Assembly: GCA_017556805.1 (NCBI GenBank)
Contig: JAFYMC010000037.1
Span: 1 to 44,869, forward strand
Source: Lachnospiraceae bacterium
GTDB lineage: Bacteria > Bacillota > Clostridia > Lachnospirales > Lachnospiraceae
Reading direction: 5' to 3'
Length of the DNA stretch: 44,869 nucleotides
The notes beneath the pieces are model-generated. The model was not told the DNA's origin and searched no databases. It saw only the letters and a program-made list of their open reading frames with translations. This document shows positions 33,816-41,515 of the stretch, piece by piece (the stretch's first letter is position 1; the number at the start of each line of letters is the position of its first letter). The position numbers and the translations under genes are program-made.

Positions 33816-35540
33816 TTACTCCTGTGCCTTCAACATCTGCGCATAAATTCCGCCCAGCGCCAGCAGTTCATCGTGGCTTCCCTGTTCCTTAATTTCACCT
33901 TCGTGAATGACCAAAATCAAGTCCGCATTTTTGATGGTGGACAGACGGTGGGCAATGGCTACGATGGTGCGCTTGCCGGCCATGTTGTTAATGGCGGCCT
34001 GTATCTGGCGCTCGGTTTGCACGTCCACGGAAGCGGTAGCCTCGTCTAAGATGATAATCGGTGACTGGCGGAGGATGGCGCGGGCAATGGCGACGCGCTG
34101 TTTCTGACCGCCGGAGAGGCGCAGGCCCCGTTCACCCACCTGGGTTTCGTATTCCTCAGGCATATGTAGGATGTCCTCGTGGATATTGGCGGCCTTTGCG
34201 GCGGCGATGATTTCTTCACGGGTGGCATCCGGCTTTGCATAACCGATGTTGTCGGCAATGGAGCCGTGGAACAGGAAGGTATCCTGCAGTACCGGGGAAA
34301 TATTGTTACGAAGGCTTTCTAAGGTCACATCCCGCACATCCTGTCCGTCTATCAGTACCGCACCCTCTATCGGGTCATAGAAGCGGGAGATAAGCTGGGT
34401 AATGGTGGTCTTGCCTACACCGGTCGGTCCTACAAGAGCAACCATTTGTCCCGGCTTACAGGTAAAGGATATGTTCTTTAAGACCGGTACCTTGTTGCTG
34501 TAGTGGAAGGATACGTTCCGGAAGGAAATCTCGCCGGAGACATTGTCTAAGTCTTTTGCATCTTCTTTATTTTCAATGGCAGACGGTGTATCTAAAATCA
34601 AGGTGACACGTTCTGCACCGGCTAAAGACTGCTGGAGGTTTTCAAGCCAGCTTGCAAGTCCGGAAATCGGCGCGTAGAACAGGCCCAGGTATAAAACGAA
34701 GGCAACGATATCTTCTACGGATAACTGGCCCAAATACGCCAAATAACCGCCCACAGCTACCACAAGCACCGTACCGATGGAGGAAACAAACTCCACACTC
34801 GGGTGGAAGATGGCGCTGGCGCGTAAGGCGCGGAGCATGGCACGGACCTGGGTGAAGTTGCTTTCACTCACAAGAGCAGCTTCCTCCTCCTCCTGCCCGA
34901 AGGACTGGATTTCGTGAAGACCGGACAAATTGTCCTGAAGCTTTGCGTTTAACTCACCCATACTTTTCTGGGACGCCTTGAAAAACGGGCGTACTTTTTT
35001 TGCAAAAATGACGCCGGAAATGAGGATGAGCGGAATCGGGAAGCAGGTGATGAGAGCCAGCTTCCAGTTAATCAGAAGCAGGATGGTCAGCACGCCGCCG
35101 AAGGTCACAAGGTTTGTAATCATATCCGGAATCATGTGAGCGTAGAGGAGCTCGAAGTCTCTTGTGTCGTTGACTACGCGGCTCATCAAATCACCGGTCT
35201 GCTTATCGTGGAAAAAGCCTAAATCCAGGCTCTGGAGCTTCTTATACATGCGGTCACGTAAATCACCCACCAGATACCAGGCTGCCTTGTGGGCAAGATA
35301 GTTATTCATAAAACGGAACACGATGCGGAGCAAATAGAGTACCAACAGTCCGAGAGCCAGTGATACAATCTGCTTTAAGGCGGCATCGTCCACGCCTCCG
35401 CCTACAATACCGGTCATGCGAGACAACAGCTTCGGTGCGGCCAGGTTTACGCCGGTCAGTAACAGGGTAGACAGGATTGCCAGAATATAGAGGACTTTGT
35501 AACGGGCAGCCTCCTTGGTCAGTTTCCATAGCATTTTCAT
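33816..35540 (-). CDS. ABC exporter, fused permease and ATPase (MsbA/LmrA type)
   Basis: 574 residues: six membrane helices (about 15-300) followed by an ATPase domain with Walker A GPTGVGKTT, signature LSGGQKQRVAIARAIL, Walker B IIILDEATASVD and the H-loop VAIAHRLSTI. One such half-transporter forms a homodimer, or a heterodimer with a second copy not found here. Clients in the family are lipids, drugs or peptides. AAGGAG lies upstream of ATG 35540 on the minus strand. It is transcribed away from the cobalamin riboswitch and is probably a single-gene unit. Confidence 0.95.
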   Translation of the reverse strand: MKMLWKLTKEAARYKVLYILAILSTLLLTGVNLAAPKLLSRMTGIVGGGVDDAALKQIVSLALGLLVLYLLRIVFRFMNNYLAHKAAWYLVGDLRDRMYKKLQSLDLGFFHDKQTGDLMSRVVNDTRDFELLYAHMIPDMITNLVTFGGVLTILLLINWKLALITCFPIPLILISGVIFAKKVRPFFKASQKSMGELNAKLQDNLSGLHEIQSFGQEEEEAALVSESNFTQVRAMLRALRASAIFHPSVEFVSSIGTVLVVAVGGYLAYLGQLSVEDIVAFVLYLGLFYAPISGLASWLENLQQSLAGAERVTLILDTPSAIENKEDAKDLDNVSGEISFRNVSFHYSNKVPVLKNISFTCKPGQMVALVGPTGVGKTTITQLISRFYDPIEGAVLIDGQDVRDVTLESLRNNISPVLQDTFLFHGSIADNIGYAKPDATREEIIAAAKAANIHEDILHMPEEYETQVGERGLRLSGGQKQRVAIARAILRQSPIIILDEATASVDVQTERQIQAAINNMAGKRTIVAIAHRLSTIKNADLILVIHEGEIKEQGSHDELLALGGIYAQMLKAQE

Positions 35541-35664
35541 AAGGGAACTCCTTCCGAATACACAATAATATAATTATCTTAGCAGAAGAAGATACTGAAA
35601 ACAAGTGGATGGAGAAGACTTTATATAACAAAATAAAAAGAGAAATCATGAAATATTCGCACAC

Positions 35665-35693
35665 TGGATTTTTTTTGAAAAATATGATATAAT
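35665..35693 (+). promoter_or_regulatory. Promoter of the cobalamin-riboswitch transcript
   Basis: TATAAT (35688-35693) with a weak TGGATT at 35665-35670 and 17-base spacer TTTTTTGAAAAATATGA. The riboswitch aptamer begins 10-15 bases later. Confidence 0.55.
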
Positions 35694-35704
35694 CCCTTTG
35701 TTTT

Positions 35705-35866
35705 TGTGTCGGGGAAACAGGTGCAATTCCTGTACGAGCCCGTCGCCGTGAGGCATGTACTATACTTTTTTCTACCGGAGGTGCCACAAGCTCCGGGACA
35801 GGCCATTGGAATTTTCCGAGAAGGTGAAAAAAGCAATGCCGAGTCGAAATACCCGGACAGAAACGA
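35705..35866 (+). promoter_or_regulatory. Cobalamin (B12) riboswitch aptamer
   Basis: Shows the conserved landmarks in order: GGGGAA, AGGTGCAATTCC, GCCCGTCGCCGTGAGG, GCCACAAGCTCC and GCCGAGTCGAAATACC. These fit the class that binds cobalamin derivatives. After it, AGAGAGG (35904-35910) can pair with CCTCTT (35868-35873). There is no T-run, so control by exposure of the ribosome site (AAAGGAG, about 35921-35927) is more likely than by termination. It precedes the DUF4430 and ECF genes. Confidence 0.88.
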
Positions 35867-35935
35867 TCCTCTTAAGCAGTACGCCGCGAGTGCCGGCAGG
35901 ATAGAGAGGAAATACAAATAAAAGGAGAAAACGAT

Positions 35936-36460
35936 ATGCAAAGAAAAACAAGTAACATGTTGTTATCCCGTATCCTTTGTATGATGCTGATTGTGGCTAT
36001 GGCATTGTTTACGGTAGGATGCAAGAAGGATGAAAAGGAGACCCCTAAGAGCGGTCAGGAGACCAAGGTTACCGCACCGGCTAAAGATAGTCAGGGTGAA
36101 GCCACCGGTGAGGATACGGAAGGCGGACAAGCAGGTGACGCTGAGGAGGGTGTGACCGAGCTTGGCGAGGGCAAAATGAGCTTTAACTTTTCCGTAGTGG
36201 ACAAGGACGGAAATGAGACGAAGTTCGTGATACATACCGATGCTGAGACGGTAGGTGCCGCACTGATGGAGCTTGGTTTAGTGGAAGGTGATGAGGAGGA
36301 TTACGGCCTTTATGTAAAGAAGGTGAACGGAATCCTTGCGGATTATGATGTGGATAAAACCTACTGGGCCTTTTATATTAATGGGGAGTATGCCATGAGC
36401 GGAGTGGACAAGACTCCGATTACCGAAGGGGAATCCTATTTGTTTAAGGTGGAGAAGTAA
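35936..36460 (+). CDS. DUF4430 (transcobalamin-like) lipoprotein
   Basis: A 174-residue lipoprotein: signal peptide with lipobox FTVGC (Cys29), a Lys/Glu/Gly-rich linker (30-78), then a domain from about 79 to the end. That domain has DAETVGAALMELGLVEG, YVKKVNGILADY and KTYWAFYINGEYAMSGVDKTPI, the pattern of DUF4430. This domain resembles the C-terminal part of animal transcobalamin and intrinsic factor. Following a B12 riboswitch, it is a good candidate for a surface corrinoid-binding protein. It overlaps the ECF S-component by one base (TAATG). The ATG is preceded by AAAGGAG. Confidence 0.88.
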   Translation: MQRKTSNMLLSRILCMMLIVAMALFTVGCKKDEKETPKSGQETKVTAPAKDSQGEATGEDTEGGQAGDAEEGVTELGEGKMSFNFSVVDKDGNETKFVIHTDAETVGAALMELGLVEGDEEDYGLYVKKVNGILADYDVDKTYWAFYINGEYAMSGVDKTPITEGESYLFKVEK

Positions 36461-36978
36461 TGAAGCTGACCGTAAGAGAAATGGCGGTGTTTTCCATGCT
36501 GGGGGCGCTGATGTTTGCATCAAAGATGCTGATGGAAGTAGCACCGAATATCCATCTGTTGGGCGTGTTTACCATTGCCTTTACGGTGGTGTACCGGGCG
36601 AAGGCCTTGTATCCGATTTATATTTATGTGTTGTTAAACGGCATTTTCGCAGGGTTCGGAACCTGGTGGATTCCGTATTTGTACATCTGGGCGGTACTTT
36701 GGGGCATTACCATGTTGTTACCGAAAAAGATGCCGAAACCGGTGGCTGTGGTGGTGTATTCTGTGGTGAATGCACTGCACGGGTATGGGTTCGGAATCTT
36801 GTACGCACCGGCCCAGGCATTCATGTTCGGACTGAGCTTTAAAGGGATGGTTGCCTGGATTGTGGCAGGATTTCCCTTTGATATCATACACGGCACCAGT
36901 AACCTGATTTGCGGTCTGCTCATTGTGCCGGTTGTGCTGGTACTGCAGCAATTGGAGCGAAGTACAAATACACCGTAA
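36460..36978 (+). CDS. ECF transporter S-component, predicted corrinoid uptake
   Basis: 172 residues with five or six membrane helices, starting MKLTVREMAVFSMLGALMFASK, the characteristic N-terminus of energy-coupling-factor S-components. LYIWAVLWGITMLLPKKM and GFPFDIIHGTSNLICGL follow. S-components bind a vitamin and associate with a shared EcfA-EcfT module, which is not encoded here. Control by the B12 riboswitch and coupling to the DUF4430 lipoprotein point to cobalamin or a precursor as substrate. The specific compound is not determined by sequence. Confidence 0.87.
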   Translation: MKLTVREMAVFSMLGALMFASKMLMEVAPNIHLLGVFTIAFTVVYRAKALYPIYIYVLLNGIFAGFGTWWIPYLYIWAVLWGITMLLPKKMPKPVAVVVYSVVNALHGYGFGILYAPAQAFMFGLSFKGMVAWIVAGFPFDIIHGTSNLICGLLIVPVVLVLQQLERSTNTP

Positions 36979-36988
36979 AAGTAAGTAA

Positions 36989-37024
36989 AAGAAGCTGTTT
37001 TATAGGAAACGGCTTCTTTTTTTT
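36989..37024 (+). terminator. Terminator of the B12-uptake operon
   Basis: AAGAAGC (36989-36995) and GCTTCTT (37012-37018), extended by GTTT/AAAC, and followed by a run of T. Confidence 0.9.
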
Positions 37025-37085
37025 ACATAAAAATCAGAGAAAAGCTGATGAAAAATGAAAAATTATTAATATTTTATCAAAATAC

Positions 37086-37114
37086 TTCACAAATAACTGA
37101 AAAAGTAGTATGAT
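37086..37114 (+). promoter_or_regulatory. Promoter of the chemoreceptor gene
   Basis: TTCACA (37086-37091), 17 bases, TATGAT (37109-37114). Confidence 0.5.
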
Positions 37115-37170
37115 AAGAGCATGGAGTGAAACGCTTTAATAGATCTAGAATATTGCGGAGGTCAGGGGTT

Positions 37171-38895
37171 ATGAAACAAACGAAAAAAAGAATCAGTATC
37201 CGATTGAAAATTCTGTTACCGGTAGTTTTTCTGGTTGCGGTGCTTTGCGTGATTCTGGGAATCAGCTCATACCGGAAAATGAATGACGGTATGGTGGCTA
37301 TGGGTGTAGAACAGGCGGACATGGTTTCCAAGATGGCGGTGAAGGTGATTGACGGAGATGTATTAAAGACTCTGGAGCCGGGCTGTGAGGACAGCGCGGA
37401 GTATCAGGAACTGCGTGATGCCTTGTGCGATATCCAGCAGTCTTATGGTATAGCGTTTTTGTACACGCTTCATACAGACGGAAATTCGGTTTATTACGGT
37501 ATTGATACCGATATGTCGGAGGAGTGTGCCGATTACGGAGAAGAGTTTGAAGTATCTTATGAAGAATTGGAGGAATGTTTTGCCGGTGAAGAATATGTAC
37601 AGGATTATATTGATGAGACGGTGGACGGGGATTTGATATCCGTGTACAAACCGATTTATGATAGCACCGGAGCGGTGGTAGCGGTATTGGGATGCGACTA
37701 CGATGCGGGACATGTTTCCGAGCGCCTTGCGGATTCTTCCAAGCAGATTGTCTTGATTGCGGTAGTGGCTCTGGTGGTAGGTGTGTTGGTACTTTGTCTT
37801 GTGATTAATGCGATGTTGAACGGCTTAAAGAAGGTAGAAGAAAAGGTATACGAACTGGTCAGCAGCGAGGGTGATTTGACCAAGCAGTTGGAGATTAAGA
37901 GCCGGGACGAGTTGGAGAGCATTGCCGAGAATATTAACAGTCTTTTGGCATATATCCGGGGAATTATGATTACGATTTCCGATAACTCCATGAAACTGGA
38001 CGGGTCCTCGGGAACGATTGTGCGGAAGCTTTCTCAGGCGGAAATGAGCATCTCCGATGTGTCTGCGTTTATGGAAGAGATGAGTGCGTCCATGGAGCAG
38101 ACAAACTTCTCCTTAAATCAGATTACGGAGTCCATCGGACAGGTATACACGTCTCTGGAGGCGATTTCCGGACAGGCAGAAGAGGGAAGCAAATCTTCCG
38201 AGGAGATTCGCGTAAATGCAGAGGAAATCTACCGGAATGCTGCAGAAGAACGTGCGGTTGCAAAGGGTAAAGCGGATGAGATGGCGCTGGAAGTAAACGA
38301 GCGGATTCAGAAGTCCAAAGCGGTGGAGGAAATCAGTATCCTTACCTCTAATATATTAAACATTTCCTCCCAGACGAACCTTTTGGCGTTAAATGCAAGT
38401 ATCGAGGCGGCAAGAGCCGGAGAAGCGGGCCGTGGCTTTGCGGTAGTTGCGGATGAAATCAGTAAGCTGGCATCCGATTCCGCAGAGGCTGCTACCTCTA
38501 TTCAGAAGGTAAGTGCGGAGGTAATCAAGGCCGTGAACGATCTTGCAAGAGAGGCAGGAGAGATGTTGACCTTTATGGAAGAAACCGCTATGAAGGGCTA
38601 CGAAAAGCTCCTTGACATCAGCGAAAGTTATCAGGGTGACGTAGGCAGCTTAAACGGTCTGATGCAGAATTTTGCGGCAGAGAGTGCACTGTTAAAGCAG
38701 AACATGGACGGTATTGTTGCTTCCGTAGAAGCGGTACGGACTGCGGTGGGTGAGTGTACTTCCGGTGTGGCGGATGTGACGGAGCGTTCCGTAGATCTGA
38801 CCATGAATGTGGGAGAGATTGAGGAAGAAGCGAATGTCAACAAGGAGATTGCGCTGAATCTGAATCAGGAAGTAAATAAATTTAAGCTTGCGTAA
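37171..38895 (+). CDS. Methyl-accepting chemotaxis protein
   Basis: 574 residues: membrane helix (about 13-33), an extracytoplasmic Cache-like sensor (about 34-205), second helix (about 206-228), HAMP with [16 protein letters not shown], and a cytoplasmic signalling domain. The conserved tip is [29 protein letters not shown]. The sensor domain contains GIAFLYTL and [20 protein letters not shown], as in Cache receptors. No C-terminal CheR-docking pentapeptide is present. ATG 37171 follows GCGGAGG; an upstream in-frame GTG at 37126 has no ribosome site. It implies a motile or formerly motile ancestor. Confidence 0.93.
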   Translation: MKQTKKRISIRLKILLPVVFLVAVLCVILGISSYRKMNDGMVAMGVEQADMVSKMAVKVIDGDVLKTLEPGCEDSAEYQELRDALCDIQQSYGIAFLYTLHTDGNSVYYGIDTDMSEECADYGEEFEVSYEELEECFAGEEYVQDYIDETVDGDLISVYKPIYDSTGAVVAVLGCDYDAGHVSERLADSSKQIVLIAVVALVVGVLVLCLVINAMLNGLKKVEEKVYELVSSEGDLTKQLEIKSRDELESIAENINSLLAYIRGIMITISDNSMKLDGSSGTIVRKLSQAEMSISDVSAFMEEMSASMEQTNFSLNQITESIGQVYTSLEAISGQAEEGSKSSEEIRVNAEEIYRNAAEERAVAKGKADEMALEVNERIQKSKAVEEISILTSNILNISSQTNLLALNASIEAARAGEAGRGFAVVADEISKLASDSAEAATSIQKVSAEVIKAVNDLAREAGEMLTFMEETAMKGYEKLLDISESYQGDVGSLNGLMQNFAAESALLKQNMDGIVASVEAVRTAVGECTSGVADVTERSVDLTMNVGEIEEEANVNKEIALNLNQEVNKFKLA

Positions 38896-38924
38896 GATTA
38901 TGTAGAGGTAAAATAATATTTTGC

Positions 38925-38953
38925 TTGTAATAGCAGAAAAAGTGTGATATACT
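38925..38953 (+). promoter_or_regulatory. Promoter of the zinc-ribbon membrane protein
   Basis: TTGTAA (38925-38930), 17 bases, TATACT (38948-38953). Confidence 0.6.
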
Positions 38954-38991
38954 TTACCGTGTTAACAAACCACATTAAGGGGGATATTCAA

Positions 38992-39423
38992 ATGAAGTGT
39001 GAAAGTTGCGGAGGAAACCTTCAGCCGGGTGATGAGTTCTGCCAGAGTTGCGGAGCAAAGGTTGAAGCAAAGAAGGAGACTGTAGAAACTGTTGCACAGG
39101 CAACGGAGACTGCATACACTGCAGAGGCACCGACCTCTCAGATTATGGAGCCGGCAAAGAAGGCAGCTGCTCCGGTTGAAGATAAGCCGGGCTTTGCAAT
39201 TGCAGGTTTGGTACTCGGTATCATTACTTTGGTTGCATGGCTGTTAATGCCGCTTATCGGTTACATTACCGGTATCGTAGGTATCATCATGAGTGTAAAG
39301 GGAATGAAGTCTTCCCGTAAGAACATGGCAATCGCAGGCCTTGTAATGTGTATTGTAGGTCTTGTAATTACTGTGGGATGGCACTGTGCGGCTACCTGCA
39401 TCATTATGTCTGCAATGAGTTAA
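38992..39423 (+). CDS. Zinc-ribbon plus DUF4190-like membrane protein
   Basis: 143 residues: an N-terminal zinc ribbon with Cys3, Cys6, Cys17 and Cys20 (CESC...CQSC), an Ala/Glu/Thr-rich linker (24-65), and two or three C-terminal membrane helices containing GFAIAGLVLGIITLVAWLL and NMAIAGLVMCIVGLVIT. The repeated GLVLGI/GLVMCI halves are typical of DUF4190 domains. Such proteins are common in clostridia and have no assigned function. ATG 38992 follows AAGGGGGATA. Its stop codon is joined to copy B of the 41-bp element. Confidence 0.85.
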   Translation: MKCESCGGNLQPGDEFCQSCGAKVEAKKETVETVAQATETAYTAEAPTSQIMEPAKKAAAPVEDKPGFAIAGLVLGIITLVAWLLMPLIGYITGIVGIIMSVKGMKSSRKNMAIAGLVMCIVGLVITVGWHCAATCIIMSAMS

Positions 39424-39464
39424 AGTCCGTTTTATTGGACACCATATGATGTAAATTAAGAACC
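39424..39464 (+). repeat. 41-bp repeated 3'-end element, copy B
   Basis: Gap-free counterpart of 14405-14445 (36 of 41 bases alike), beginning one base after the zinc-ribbon gene's stop codon. The AGTCC/GGAC hairpin and ATATGATGTA are unchanged; five differences lie at single positions outside the first 17 bases. Confidence 0.75.
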
Positions 39465-39500
39465 AAGATAGGAGAAATCCTAGGCTTGGTTCTTTTTCTT
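39458..39500 (+). terminator. Terminator of the zinc-ribbon gene
   Basis: AAGAACCAAG (39458-39467) pairs with CTTGGTTCTT (39485-39494); an inner TAGGA/TCCTA stem surrounds GAAA, and a T-rich tail follows. Confidence 0.9.
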
Positions 39501-39681
39501 TCGTGCAGGCAAAGTGAGCATGCGAGCAATCTGCGTGAGCTTGCTCACAGGCAGTTGCGGTGTCATGCGAACGCGCCCACGACCGAGCGACTGTGTCGCG
39601 AGGGTGCACAAGGTCCAGTGGACCTTGGTTATGCACGGACCGAAACGAAGTGGAGATGGGCGCGTAGCACCGCTTGCACGA
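39499..39681 (+). repeat. Dispersed intergenic element, long palindromic copy
   Basis: Begins in the terminator tail. Outer arms TCGTGCAGGC (39501-39510) and GCTTGCACGA (39672-39681) pair with one G-T. Inside are further hairpins: GTGAGC/GCTCAC (about 39535-39548), GCGAC/GTCGC (39587-39599), and GTGCA...AAGGTCC/GGACCTT...TGCAC (39604-39636). It shares two blocks with the short copy at 3157-3232. No convincing gene lies within it. Confidence 0.6.
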
Positions 39682-39719
39682 GTAAGAATGCGCCGGGGAC
39701 CGCAGAAAGGAGCATCATT

Positions 39720-39830
39720 ATGGAAGTTAGAAATGTAAACGGACACTACGAGATTTATCTGGACGGAGCCTTTGTATGCTCCTGCGACGCAAACGAGTTA
39801 CGAGAAGTTGTGGAGGAGATGGGAGAGTAG
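39720..39830 (+). CDS. Small protein, 36 residues, unknown function
   Basis: Starts MEVRNVNGHYEIYLDG and continues AFVCSCDANELREVVEEMGE. A beta-hairpin followed by a helix is plausible. AGAAAGGAG precedes the ATG by 7-8 bases. The upstream in-frame extension reads through the palindromic element and is unlikely to be translated. A single Cys-Ser-Cys is the only distinctive feature. It is followed 85 bases later by the SIMPL-domain gene. Confidence 0.6.
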   Translation: MEVRNVNGHYEIYLDGAFVCSCDANELREVVEEMGE

Positions 39831-39860
39831 GAGGATATGTCCGTACCTTACGGGAAATGC

Positions 39861-39889
39861 TTGTAAGGAGAAGGGAGAAGGAGTATAAT
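39861..39889 (+). promoter_or_regulatory. Promoter of the SIMPL-domain gene
   Basis: TTGTAA (39861-39866), 17 bases, TATAAT (39884-39889), 25 bases ahead of the ATG at 39915 with AAGGAGG. Confidence 0.65.
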
Positions 39890-39914
39890 AAAAGGAAAGT
39901 AAGGAGGACTACCT

Positions 39915-40571
39915 ATGGAAAAAACAATGAGAGTAACCGGAAAAGGAAAGCTGTCGGTGAAACCGGACCTAATCCGGCTGTTACTGGACGCCACAAAGGT
40001 GTGCGCTACCTACGAGGAGGCGCTAGCCCGGTCCTCAGCCCAGACCGAGGAGCTGAAGAGTTGCTTTGAGAAGCTGGGCTTTGCCCGCTCGGACTTAAAG
40101 ACACTGCGTTTTTCGGTGGATACGGAGTACGAGAACTATCGGGACGAAAACAACGTATGGAAAAACCGTTTTCTGGGCTACCGATTCACCCATGGAATGA
40201 AGCTGGAGTTTGACGCGGACAACGAACGACTGGGGCGTGTGCTGTACGCTTTGGCGCAGACCGAGGGCCGTCCGGAGTTTCGCATCAACTACACCGTAAA
40301 GGACACGGAAGCAGCCAAGAATAAGCTCTTAGCCAAGGCGGTGGCAGACTCCAAGGAAAAGGCAAAGGTACTGGCGGAGGCCGCAGGCGTGACCCTGGGC
40401 GATATCGTAACCATCGACTACTCCTGGGGTGAGCTGGAAATTGTCTCCAGACCGGTAGAACGTTGCATGATGAGCGCAGCCAACGGTGCCGCGGACAGCT
40501 ATAAAATGGACATCGAACCGGACGATATCGATGTGACGGATACGGTCACGGTGGTGTGGGAGATAGGGTGA
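39915..40571 (+). CDS. SIMPL (DUF541) domain protein
   Basis: 218 residues beginning MEKTMRVTGKGKLSVKPDLIRLLLDATKV, the typical start of the SIMPL/DUF541 fold. Conserved LRFSVDTEYENYRDENNVWKN-like and YTVKDTEAAKNKLLAKAVADSKEKAKVLAEAAGVTLGDIVTI segments follow, and the C-terminus is VTVVWEIG. Unlike many exported members it lacks a signal peptide, so it should be cytoplasmic. The family oligomerises; its role is not established. The gene has its own promoter and terminator. Confidence 0.92.
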   Translation: MEKTMRVTGKGKLSVKPDLIRLLLDATKVCATYEEALARSSAQTEELKSCFEKLGFARSDLKTLRFSVDTEYENYRDENNVWKNRFLGYRFTHGMKLEFDADNERLGRVLYALAQTEGRPEFRINYTVKDTEAAKNKLLAKAVADSKEKAKVLAEAAGVTLGDIVTIDYSWGELEIVSRPVERCMMSAANGAADSYKMDIEPDDIDVTDTVTVVWEIG

Positions 40572-40583
40572 ATAGGAAGAACG

Positions 40584-40610
40584 AAAAAAGGGGCGAAAGG
40601 CCTCTTTTTT
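40584..40610 (+). terminator. Terminator of the SIMPL-domain gene
   Basis: AAAAAAGGGGC, loop GAAAG, GCCTCTTTTTT: a strong A/T-flanked hairpin that may act in both directions. It marks the end of the ordinary chromosomal genes before the accessory segment. Confidence 0.9.
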
Positions 40611-40635
40611 GATGGGTGGAAGAAAGAGATTAAAC

Positions 40636-40664
40636 TTGAAATTTGGGGACAATGGGCGTATAAT
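40636..40664 (+). promoter_or_regulatory. Promoter of the first accessory-segment gene
   Basis: TTGAAA (40636-40641), 17 bases, TATAAT (40659-40664). Confidence 0.65.
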
Positions 40665-40723
40665 AGTAGATAGAGTCGGAAGATGTTAAAGAACAGACGA
40701 AATGATTCAGAAAGGAGATTGAG

Positions 40724-41455
40724 ATGGATAACATAGTGGAATTAGTAATTAGTGCTGTAGCAGGTGGTATTATTACATTATTGACGACATGGATATTGGA
40801 ACGTCGAAAAGAAAAAAGAGAGGATCGAAAAGAAGAAAAGAAAAAGCAAGAAGAGATAGCACAGAATCGTCCTGAAATGGCAATTGTTGATTTTAAGGAT
40901 TACATCGAACGTCCGGGATATGGAATAAAACAGAAATGTGATATAGAAGTGTTTGTAGCACACATTAGTAATGTTACGGTTACTGATGAAGGGAAAAGCG
41001 GTGTGGTATATGCGAATTATGATGAAGAAGATTTTGATTCTAAGAAGTGGAGTTGCGTAATTTACACTTTTGAGAATAAAGGAAAGACAGATATTTCAAT
41101 GTTGGACATAATCTGTACTTACAAGAGAGATACATGCATATTTCCGTGTGGATTTGCACGGGAAATGGCAAAAGAGAATGTACTCAATTACAGACTGTGC
41201 CATGATAAAAAAGTACGTGTTGGAGAAACGATTACTGTAAAATTTTGTTATCATAGCGAAAGGATTTGTACCGGAATATTTACTGCTAATATGGTGATTG
41301 GAATGGAAGACGATAGGGGCGGACGTTGGTTACAGCCACTATTTGCCCCGTTAGAAAAAGTGTATGATAGTTATAAGGTTAGTTACAAAGAGTATCGTGA
41401 TGAAGTATTAGTCGACAAAGCGGAGGAGTGTTTTAAAAAGCCGTGGTTGTGGTAG
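40724..41455 (+). CDS. N-terminally anchored protein of unknown function in the accessory segment
   Basis: 243 residues: one membrane helix (about 4-24, VELVISAVAGGIITLLTTWIL), then a very basic/acidic stretch (ERRKEKREDRKEEKKKQEE) forming a short helix, then a soluble domain from about 50. That domain holds eight cysteines and segments such as ISNVTVTDEGKSGVV, TFENKGKTDISML and WLQPLFAPLEKVYDSYKVSYKEYRDEVL. The inner domain may have a beta-sandwich shape. I do not recognise it. AAAGGAG lies 6 bases before the ATG. The AT-richer codon use differs from the genes before 40.6 kb. Its position next to a TIGR04141 gene and a restriction locus suggests, but does not prove, a defence role. Confidence 0.78.
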   Translation: MDNIVELVISAVAGGIITLLTTWILERRKEKREDRKEEKKKQEEIAQNRPEMAIVDFKDYIERPGYGIKQKCDIEVFVAHISNVTVTDEGKSGVVYANYDEEDFDSKKWSCVIYTFENKGKTDISMLDIICTYKRDTCIFPCGFAREMAKENVLNYRLCHDKKVRVGETITVKFCYHSERICTGIFTANMVIGMEDDRGGRWLQPLFAPLEKVYDSYKVSYKEYRDEVLVDKAEECFKKPWLW

Positions 41456-41515
41456 CGAAAATAAGAATTATATAAGGGATGGTGTTAATTTATAGTCTGT
41501 ACGGAGGGATATACT

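Noticed and set aside
39499-39681. CRISPR-like or tandem repeat array
   Set aside because: The repeats are inverted arms within one element, not regularly spaced direct repeats with spacers.
39486-39719. N-terminal extension of the 36-residue protein
   Set aside because: It would translate the palindromic element; the ribosome site is just before ATG 39720.
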